Assembly (NCBI GenBank): GCA_038025085.1
Contig: CM076146.1
Span: 19,318,001-19,382,000 of the forward strand
Source of the DNA: Tetragonia tetragonoides
Taxonomy: Eukaryota > Streptophyta > Magnoliopsida > Caryophyllales > Aizoaceae
Length of the DNA: 64,000 nt
Direction of reading: 5' to 3'
The notes beneath the pieces are model-generated. The model was given only the letters and a program-made list of their open reading frames with translations, ran no database searches and was not told where the DNA came from. A program made the translations under genes and the position numbers. Shown piece after piece: positions 56,454 to 64,000 of the stretch (positions are counted from its first letter, which is position 1; each line of letters starts with the position of its first letter).

Positions 56454-57389
56454 GGTCTCTTCACGGAGGAAGATTCAGTTCTGTTGTTACGGTTGAATGA
56501 TGCGCTTGGACCTGCCCATGTCTTTCGTAGTTCACTTCCCCAGTAGCGGAACATGTTGTTCCCACTACTATTCAAACCAGCCTGCGAGCCAGTCCCCACT
56601 ACTCAATTTACTACCGGGGTAGGTGGGGGTATTCCCTTCTTCGTGTTGGGATCCTTCCCTGTCTGGTAGTCCATGAGCCGTTCAGACGCGCTCATGGCCG
56701 CGGACAATGTGTCTAACTTTTATCGCGTCAACTCTCGTTGTACCCAATCTTTCAACCCATCAATGAAGTTGAACAAACGATCTTTTTCGCTCATATCTTT
56801 GATCTCGACCATGCACGCCGAGTACTGCTTCACATAGTCTCGGATGGACCCGGTGTGTTTTATCGACTTCAGCTTTCACCGAGCGATGAATTCAGTGTTC
56901 TCCGTGTAGAACTGATCCTTGAGTTCCTCCTTAAAGGCTTCCCATGTATCTATCACCAGAGTTTTCGCCTCAATCTCTACAACTTAGCATCATCCTCAAG
57001 GTACATCACTGCGGTGTCGACCTTCTGGTCCTCTTCCAATCCACTTACTCAGAAGTATTGTTCTAGGTCGAAGACGAAGTTGTCTACTTCCTTAGAGTCT
57101 CTAGCTTCACCGTATGTCCGAGGCTGAGGGGGCTTCACCCCTCTCCACCCGACACACCACCACCGTTAGCAACGACTCTCGAGATCGTAGTACACTGATC
57201 CCACAATGACTGAACTTGACTGTGGATATGGTCAAGATCCTCCCGCAAGCTCGCGGAGGACATCTCGTGCATCTGGGCATCTAGTGCGTCGATCCGGACA
57301 TCCTGGCAGATCACAATTTTCTCTAGTTCTACTATGTTCACCATGGCTTCCGTCTCTAGGAAAGTTTCCGATGAGCGAGCTTCTCTCAA
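56454..57389 (-). pseudogene. Gag of element 4, broken
   Basis: Starts MREARSSETFLETEAMVNIV with a coiled coil (DARIDALDAQMHEM-like, 57180-57340). The capsid part at 56720-57000 reads TWEAFKEELKDQFYTEN, a TGA, SIRDYVKQYSACMVEI and DRLFNFIDGLKDWVQREL. Several stops and frame changes. The primer site lies just upstream. Confidence 0.8.
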
Positions 57390-57408
57390 GCTGGGCTATG
57401 ATACCAAA
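57390..57408 (-). other. Primer-binding site of element 4, iMet-like
   Basis: Minus strand reads TTTGGTATCATAGCCCAG next to the 5' LTR; one mismatch to the TGGTATCAGAGC consensus. Confidence 0.8.
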
Positions 57409-57857
57409 TGACAAGATCCGCCTTTGTCTGTTGCGGAACGTGAGGAGCGCTCTTGTCTCCTAGCGGCAAGAGTGCCAGCCGTACATAAGGAACGTCGATG
57501 TTGTGTCCGTGGACGAGAGGGGGACAAGGAGGGACGGAGTTAGTGAGAGGGGTTGGATGATTAAAGCAATCAATACAGTTTAACAACAACAAGCATTGAC
57601 ATCAATACATCGATATGGAGGACCGCTTCCCCCCTAAAGAGTCTTAAATGGTTTATTAATTCTGACAGGAGTATACATCAAAAGTGCATAACTTTCATAC
57701 TCAAAATCCACTCCTAAAAGTACCATAAGAAAAGAACTAGAAAGCTCAAAGACATGTCCAAGGGTCAACACGCAGGAAGAGCCTTAGAGACATGTTACAA
57801 TGCAAGAAAAGTAAAGGAAAGCATTAAAATACAAGGTGGTGTAGGTGAAACCTAACA
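57409..57857 (-). repeat. 5' LTR of element 4
   Basis: TGACAAGATCCGCC to GGTGAAACCTAACA on the plus strand, 449 bp. The internal block with GACAGGAGTATACATC and GTGCATAACTTTCATACT is shared with the macrosatellite spacer. Confidence 0.92.
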
Positions 57858-58245
57858 CTGCGTCATGGGACAAGGGTGCTGCATGGGACATGGGTGCTGC
57901 GTCATGGGACAAGGGTGCTGTAGCACCATGGGACATGGGTGCAGCATCATGGGACAAGGGTGTTGCATAGGACATGGGTGCTGCATCATGGGACAAGGGT
58001 GTTGCAAGGGTGCTGCATAGGACATGGGCGATCCATCATGGGTCACGGGTGCTGCAAGGGTGCTGCAGCACCATGGGACAAGGGTAGTGCGTCATGGGAC
58101 AAGGGTGCTGGGTCAAGGGACAACCGTGCTGCAGCGTCATGGAACAAGCGTGCTGCAGCGTCATGCGACAAGTGTGCTGCGACATGGGACAAGGGCGTTG
58201 CAGCGCCATGGGTCACGCTGCTGCGTCATGGGACATGGAAATGCA
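57858..58245. repeat. Minisatellite block 3, right half
   Basis: Continues from 52551. 21/24-bp units plus variants; ends at GGGACATGG before A/T-rich DNA. Confidence 0.92.
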
Positions 58246-59189
58246 AACTCTTAATTGACAAACTCTTAATTGACAAAGTCTTAATTGACAAACCAAGTTC
58301 AACAAACGCCAAGTTTCTTCCAACAAAAAAAAGAAGTAATTCTCGAGTGTTATACATGGAAATGCAAACTCTTAATTGACAAATTAGATATACAGAAGTA
58401 CAAACTCCTATAATTTATCTCAAAATACTAAAAATAACAACTAAAAAGAAACAAAAAACGCAATATCCTGTTAGATCTTGAAACCTTCACTTCCTTCAAA
58501 CACCAATCGATGACAAGTGATGCAAAATTAACTTGCCATAACCATTATTCACATATTAGGAAAAGATAAAGCATGAAGGTTCACTTCGATCTTGCGATTT
58601 AAAGCCCGATTCTCTTCAATCCGGTGGTGTAAAGCTTCTATTCGCTTTGACCTTTCTATGTAAAACTTCGATATGGCGAGTTACAGCCTCGTGTCTCTTC
58701 GATCTGGGCTCATGAGACATCGATTTTCCATTAATGAACAACCATGGAGAATGAAACAAGCAGGAGGAGAACCATTTCAACTGTAAAAGAGAACGAAAAA
58801 AAATGGTAAAAGAGGATGACTGCAGAGGAGGGTCAGAGGCAAAGAAAGGATGAGAAGAAGTAGATGAGAGAAATAGGGAGGTTAAGGGAGGGATGAAGAT
58901 GAAGTCAAAATAGGAAGAAGGTTAAGGGACATGAAGGCCAGGAGATAGGAAGGAGAGAGAGAGACAATTAAGAGAGAGAAATAAAAAGGGGCGTTAGGTT
59001 TTGGATGGTGGGATTGTTCTATGTTAAGCTTATATAGCTAGGTCATGACAAGGGGTGGGGAAGGGCAAAAAAAATAGGAGAAAAAAAAAAGCTCCTCCAC
59101 ACGCAGATGTTGTAAAGCAGCACTAAAGCTGGGACCGAAACAATAGACGGTCTCAAAAACGGTAGCTATTCAGCTTATTTTTTGTAGTG
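58246..59189 (-). mobile_element. Possible CACTA-type end with subterminal repeats
   Basis: The right end on the minus strand reads CACTACAAAAAATAAGC, like CACTA transposon termini, followed by ACCGTTTTTGAGACCGTC-type subterminal sequence. No matching left terminus is found and no transposase is present. A direct repeat of about 30 bp (GGAAATGCAAACTCTTAATT) lies at 58245 and 58356. It replaces the minisatellite-to-spacer border of this copy. Could be a deleted non-autonomous element. Confidence 0.4.
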
Positions 59190-60476
59190 ATATGACTTAG
59201 CCTCCTCCCTTCTTCATACTTGGCCCAATATTTCCCCCAAAAAACGCCTCTAGACCACTTTTTTTAGGCATTAATGTTTTTGAGGGTAGTTTGGTCAATT
59301 TACTCAGTTGAGGGTAGTTTTCTCCTTCTGAATTACTTCTCAAATTCACATGTATTATTGGTGAATCTATCTACATGTATCCACATATCAATATCAGATG
59401 AACAAAGTTTTCGGAGTTATGTGCGTGGTATTTGGAATGAAGGTAATAAGGGTAATTCCGTAATTATACATAATATAATATACTTAATCATCAAGAAAAA
59501 TAACACCAATATTATGACGACTCTTGAAAAATTCCCTTGTGGCCCAGCCTAGTTTTTCCTTCTTTGTTTTCCTGGCCACTGTAAATTATGAGATAACTAT
59601 AACAAAGTACACTTATGTATCATAAAAACTAAATTGGCGTAGCGGTAAGTACTCCTCTTGTCAAGCGCGCAGTGAGAATTAATGATCATGTGTTCGACTC
59701 TTGTCAAGCGCGCAGTGAGAATTATTTGTAAGGGGTTATTCAATTACAGCTACCTTCTACTTATTCACTCTTAAAAAATATTCTACTAAGGACATTGATT
59801 CTACATAATTAACATATTTGCATTTTTAATAAGCTTATTTACTAAATTATTTTACTCGTATTTTTTTATGTTAATTTTGGCCCCATTACGCAAAATATTC
59901 GCCCCCTGGTGTAGTTGATATTCTACGAGTGAGATGTTTGAGGGATCAAGTCCTTAGAAACATGAAATACCTTCTAGAAATACCAGTGTACGAGAAAATA
60001 AAAACAATTATGGAAGATTAGAAACATGAAAGTTTGATACAAGAAATAGTAAGCCGTATGAGTACAAACTGACTTATTTTAAACGGGCCAAAATGAATAT
60101 CTTTCCTCTAATTATGATGTTTCTAGAGTAATGGAAAAAAGTAATCACATAATACAAATCAGGTTCTGACAGGAGTAGACATGCCAAGTGCATAACTTTC
60201 ATACTGGGGTTTTTGAGTGTTTGGATAATTATTTTCCAAAAGTTCCTACTCAAACTTTTCAAATATATTATTAAGTTTCGGAAAAATATTTTTTTTTAAA
60301 ATTTTTCACACAAGGTAGCTATTTAATTTAATTTTCAATTAAAAAAAAGGCAGAAAAATAGGAAATAAATAGAAATAATATCATTACAAATCACTTCAAA
60401 AAAATTGGGAAATATTTTTGAGACCTCACATTAATTTTTGAAATAATTTTGACACCTCACTCGAGTAGGAAATTCC
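59190..60476. other. Macrosatellite spacer, copy 3
   Basis: Collinear with 30231-31530 over about 1.29 kb with high similarity. It includes the ~0.94 kb that is missing from copy 2. No gene; short open frames are not conserved as proteins. Confidence 0.82.
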
Positions 60477-61139
60477 GGCCATCACCCAAGCTTTTGGTGT
60501 TCCGGCCATTACAATGGTGTCCCGTAAAAACGCCCTTACAAGCCTATCATGGACCAGATAACCGACCCCGAGGGCCTCCCATGTCCCTTAGGGATATCCC
60601 GTGCGATATGGTGTGAAAATATACACAAACGGTCCGTAGCCTCTCAGAAGCCAAAAAAACGTGGATTATATCCTTTGATTTTCGGCTTCCAGGGGCCCGG
60701 GCGTCATTATTTCCCAAACATCTCCTAGGGGTCTTTCATGACCCTAGAGGAACCTAGGTGCTCTGGGAGGGTCATCCTTATCTCCGAACTTCGATATCAC
60801 CCATGACGCCGGTATTCTGACCCTTACATTGGCATTGCGTAAAACCGCCTTACAAGCCTATCAGGAACCCAGTAATCGACCCTTGGGGCCTCCCATGTCC
60901 CCTAGGGGTCTTCCGCGCGATATGGGGCGAAAATATTAACGTCAAAAAGTTTGCCTCCGGAGGCCCATAACACGTGTCCTACAGCATTCCCTGGGCCTGG
61001 TTGCCGTTTTCACCCAAAAAAATTTCGGGGGGTCTATCATGGCCCTAGGGGACCCTCGGTGCCCCGGGAGGGGCACCTTCATCCCCGAACTCCGATATAA
61101 CCCATGTCGCCCATATTTGGGCCCTAACATTGGCATCGC
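60477..61139. repeat. ~300-bp satellite array, two monomers
   Basis: Monomer borders near 60530, 60829 and 61139 (about 300-bp steps). It ends at AACATTGGCATCGC, where LINE copy c begins. Confidence 0.9.
61126..61139. other. LINE target-site copy 1 (array B)
   Basis: AACATTGGCATCGC left of LINE copy c. Confidence 0.9.
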
Positions 61140-61978
61140 AGGGATTTATGCAGCAGGTTACAGCAGGGGAATCAAAACCAGTGGGCAGAAGCTAGACTCA
61201 ATAGAAAGTCAGAATCAGAATACATCAGGTTTTTCAGCAGAGAACTAGCAGTTCTGTAAGACAGGAAACCTGTGCAGAAATTCAGGCAGTAGGTCCCAGC
61301 AGGGTATCTGTAGCAGGCTGCTAAAGCTAGGCAGAGTGAAGAAGAAATAAAATTCAGCAGATCAGAAAGAATGAGGACCAGAATGCAGCAATCAGTGAGG
61401 ACCAGAATGCAGCAATGCAGCAGGCTGAGAAAGATCAACAGCAGGGATAAAAAATGGTTAGAGAGATTTTCAGCTGATCTGTGTACCACAGCAGACCCAG
61501 CAGATAGGCAGGACCAGATTCCAGGAGAGGTTTTTGCAGGAAAAAACAAGAAGAAATGCAGGACTCCAGTACCTGTACAGGGAGCTAGACAGTAGAGTGA
61601 TGTGGATCAGCTTGAATGGGCACAGCAGGTAGATGAAGCAAGAAAGAAGGAGGAATGAATCAGCTCCTCGAAGTTTTTGTTGTAATATTTTTTAGATATA
61701 TATGTTTTTGTATTTTGCTATAAGTCAGAAATAATTTTTGCAAATTGTAATGTTTACAGAGATGGTGAGAAACAATTTTTGCAAATTGTAATGTTTACAG
61801 AGAGGGTGAACCACTGTCTGTAGTGAGTTGCACCAGGATTGAAGGGATGTAAGGTAGTAGAGGGATGTAGCAAAAAGGAACCCTACCTAGTAGGTGGCCT
61901 TGGATCTGCATTGCCTAAGGACTGTAATCTTGTTACATTACAGAGAGCAATAATACAATTTCTGACTTGCACCAAAAA
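61140..61978 (+). mobile_element. LINE copy c, 5'-truncated (839 bp of 3' UTR)
   Basis: CAG-rich 3' UTR close to that of copy b, with a ~40-bp internal tandem duplication (GCAAATTGTAATGTTTACAG twice at ~61740-61805). The shared 3' end GGACTGTAATCTTGTTACAT and an A tail follow. Truncation point differs from copies a and b. Confidence 0.9.
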
Positions 61979-62006
61979 AACATTGGCATCGCGTAATTGG
62001 CATCGC
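61979..62006. other. Double LINE target site (array B)
   Basis: AACATTGGCATCGC (61979-61992) followed by GTAATTGGCATCGC (61993-62006), which keeps the GTAA that begins the satellite continuation. It lies between LINE copies c and d. Confidence 0.85.
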
Positions 62007-62080
62007 AACTTTTCTCTCTCTAAAATGCTCTCTTCTCTCTCCTCTCCACCGCGCATCCATTGATGAAGCTGTGAGTTACC

Positions 62081-63466
62081 ATGGGGAAGAAAGAAAAGAC
62101 AAAGCGAGTAGCAGAAAAGCAAGGCGATAATGTTGAAAACTCAGTCCCACCATGTCCGACCAAAACTGTGAATCAAAAGCAAAGCTTGAGCATGAACTGC
62201 GAAAACCTAGATCGGGTTGTTCGCAATTTAAGCGATGAATTGGAAGCGCCAGAGGTGTTGACACCGGAAATACAAATACAAACAGTACATAAATTGGAAT
62301 TAGCTAGAGAGCAGATTAATACCTGGCTCTCGAAAATGAAGGAGAAAGCAAGCACTCAAACCTCATCTGAGGATGAAGAAGAAGAGCCAGAACAGACTAC
62401 TCAGCAAAACAACACAGATATTGGTAAGGTCTTTGCCTGGGATAAATTCGACATAACTAAGCTTAGAAATGCTGGTTTTAAACTTGATTTTGTTGAACCT
62501 GCTATGCATGATGGAATTCCAGTAGGGGAAATTAAGCTTAGTGACATTGAATTTGAAATAAATTACTGGAATAAAGCTGTAGTCTGTTATGTCATGGGAG
62601 CTCGACCACCAACTGCAGTATTTAGTGGTTTCCTAAGACGAATTTGGGCAAAAAAAGGGATGAACAAAATAGCCATGATGAAAAATGGAATGGTCCTGGT
62701 TCGATTTGATACACTGGAACAGAGAGATGTTGTAATTCAGGAAGGAGTGTACCATTTTGACAACAAGCCTATGATAATCAGACCTTGGTCTGAAAATGTG
62801 GATTATGAAAAGGAAGAATTAACCTCAGTGCCTATTTGGGTGAAATTCCCAGGATTAAATGTGAAGTATTGGAATGCTAAGGGGTCAAGCAAAATTGCTA
62901 GCCTTGTTGGTAGGCCAATGATGGCGGATAAGAACAATGAGCTAAAAGTAGGAATACAGTTTGCCAGGGTGTTAATTGAAGTGAAAATTGGAGATGAGTA
63001 CCCTGAGAAAGTTAATTTCAAGAATGAAAAAGGGTACATTGTGGAACAGGAGGTAGAATATGATTGGAAACCAAGCATATGCAGCCACTGTAAGCTGCAT
63101 GGGCATGGAGAATCTGACTGCAGGAAGAAGATTGCTGCTGCAGCTCCTGTGGCACAAGCTGTGCCTATACAGAATAGGCCACCAACATAAGCAAACCCTA
63201 GAACAATGCAATGGCAGAATGCAGGGAGAGGAAGAGGAAGAGCAGGAATTACAGGGAAGGGTCAGAGAGCAGGGAGAGGGGTGTACAGGCAAAAACAACA
63301 ACAAACCCAGACACTGAACTCATTTGAAGCACTGCAAGATAAAGAAGAGCAGGAAGAGCAGAAAACTCAAGGGGAAGCAGCAGAACATGTAGCAAAGGAG
63401 GATATACTTCCTGGGATGGTGCAAACACATGGTAAGTCTCCTATCTTGACTAATAGTCATGGATAG
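62081..63466 (+). pseudogene. LINE ORF1: DUF4283-like domain and zinc knuckle, one internal stop
   Basis: The frame starts MGKKEKTKRVAEKQG and is open to a TAA at 63188-63190. The same frame then continues to a TAG at 63464-63466. Residues ~30-110 are helical and acidic. Residues ~150-320 resemble the DUF4283 region of plant LINE ORF1 proteins (FLRRIWAKKGMNKIAMMKNG, VPIWVKFPGLNVKYWN). The zinc knuckle CSHCKLHGHGESDC (CX2CX4HX4C) follows. The last part is Arg/Gly/Gln-rich (GRGRGRAGITGKGQRAGRG). It should bind the LINE RNA. One stop is the only defect. Confidence 0.85.
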
Positions 63467-64000
63467 GATCCTTATATGGAATGTGAGAGGCCTAAATGGC
63501 CCTAATAAACAGAGAGATGTGAGTCTTTTCTGCAAAAAAAATAATTGTGGCATGGTGGTTCTGTTAGAAACAAAAATTAGGGAAATTAATTTAGCAAAAT
63601 GCAAGAGAAATTTCATGCCAGAGTGGGAATCAATTAGCAACCATAACAATCATAGATTAGGTAGAATCTGGATTAGATGGTTAGCAAATTATTTCCATGT
63701 TAATGTGTTATTTTCATCTGTGCAAATGGTGACTTGCAAAGTAGTTAATATTGTGAAAAAAAAAGAGTTTGTGGTGAGTTTTGTGTATGGGCTAAATGAA
63801 AAAGGGGAAAGAAAGCAACTGTGGCTGGACCTTTCTGACTATGCACTGAACTGCAATGTACCATGGATAGTTGGGGGGGACTTTAATAATGTGTTAACAT
63901 CTGGTAATAGACAAGGAGGTGCCCCAGTCACATATTCTGAAGTACAGGACTTCAAGGACTGTTTAGAGGACTGTAAACTAACAGAACTGAGCTGGTCTGG
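63459..64000 (+). CDS. LINE ORF2, endonuclease N-terminus (partial, runs off window)
   Basis: ATG at 63459 overlaps the ORF1 stop in the octamer ATGGATAG. The 180 codons seen have no stop. Endonuclease motifs: WNVRGLNGPNKQRDV, VVLLETKI (catalytic Glu kept), VVSFVYGLNEKGER, VGGDFNNVL. It corresponds to 47929-48475 of copy b without that copy's stop, deletion and Glu change. APE-type endonuclease; nicks the target to prime reverse transcription. If the rest is intact this could be an active ORF2. Confidence 0.9.
   Translation, partial: MDRILIWNVRGLNGPNKQRDVSLFCKKNNCGMVVLLETKIREINLAKCKRNFMPEWESISNHNNHRLGRIWIRWLANYFHVNVLFSSVQMVTCKVVNIVKKKEFVVSFVYGLNEKGERKQLWLDLSDYALNCNVPWIVGGDFNNVLTSGNRQGGAPVTYSEVQDFKDCLEDCKLTELSWS

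Larger units (their letters stand above)
52552..57857 (-). mobile_element. Chromovirus-type Ty3/gypsy element 4, complete structure
   Basis: Two 449-bp LTRs flank gag, protease, RT, RNase H and integrase on the minus strand. The 5-bp duplication CTGCG is perfect (52547-52551, 57858-57862). Primer site and polypurine tract are recognisable. Coding frames are broken by stops and frameshifts. After integrase the FHVSCLKP..HPD..DPARNKNKR segment resembles Galadriel-type chromoviruses. I see no chromodomain. Confidence 0.93.
62007..64000 (+). mobile_element. LINE copy d, apparently full-length 5' end, continues beyond window
   Basis: Begins right after the target sequence with a 74-bp 5' UTR (CT-rich, TCTCTCTCTAAAATGCTC), a 4-codon upstream ORF (ATG near 62063), ORF1 and then ORF2, open to the window end. 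The 3' end is outside. Confidence 0.9.

Noticed and set aside
41070..58245. CRISPR-like array because of regular short repeats
   Set aside because: No distinct spacers between repeats, plant nuclear context and no cas genes; it is a minisatellite.

Overview
The window is repeat-rich nuclear DNA of a flowering plant, probably a eudicot. The evidence is plant-type nuclear rDNA (18S, ITS, 5.8S, part of 26S), Ty3/gypsy LTR retrotransposons of Tat-like and chromovirus types, an L1-type plant LINE with a zinc-knuckle ORF1, and plant mobile domain coding sequence. I see no intact single-copy host gene. Almost every open frame belongs to a transposable element, and most are broken by stops and frameshifts. 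The species cannot be named from the sequence alone.

Backbone. Under the insertions lies a higher-order tandem repeat. Its unit reads: 21/24-bp minisatellite, then a spacer of about 1.3 kb, then an array of ~300-bp GC-rich satellite monomers that runs back into the minisatellite. Parts of it are at 7694-8307, 29533-31682, 41070-47407, 52041-52551 and 57858-61139. The satellite-to-minisatellite join is shared by two copies, the minisatellite-to-spacer join by two, and the spacer-to-satellite join by three. In the middle copy about 0.94 kb of spacer is replaced by a 4.2-kb antisense rDNA segment with a collapsed 26S, a deletion in 5.8S, a full-length but mutated 18S, ETS and IGS subrepeats.

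Insertions. (1) 1-2473: a minus-strand Tat-like pol remnant. (2) 2474-7693: a Tat-like element with 5' LTR, zinc-finger/G-patch ORF and reverse transcriptase, cut off at satellite DNA. (3) A three-level nest. A 3.9-kb LTR, probably solo (8313-9184 plus 26483-29532, duplication CTCAC), contains a 17.3-kb Tat-like element (9185-26482, duplication ACGGG/ACGAG). That element contains a 3149-bp gag-only LTR element (18827-21975, duplication CCTCA). (4) 31683-41069: a Tekay-like chromovirus with an extra ORF before gag and a cut-off 3' LTR. (5) 52552-57857: a chromovirus-type element on the minus strand with 449-bp LTRs and duplication CTGCG. (6) LINE copies at 47408-47825, 47840-52026, 61140-61978 and 62007-window end.

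Most notable. All four LINE copies lie in the same orientation at the same 14-bp site, AACATTGGCATCGC, of the ~300-bp satellite, in two separate arrays, with different 5' truncation points. This points to a target-site-specific plant LINE that lives in a satellite. Its ORF1 and ORF2 overlap in the octamer ATGGATAG. The 17.3-kb Tat-like element carries two antisense genes in its 3' part: a seven-exon PMD-like gene with GT-AG introns and a DUF7745-like ORF. A 14-bp GC palindrome lies upstream of both and also in the element's 5' LTR promoter.
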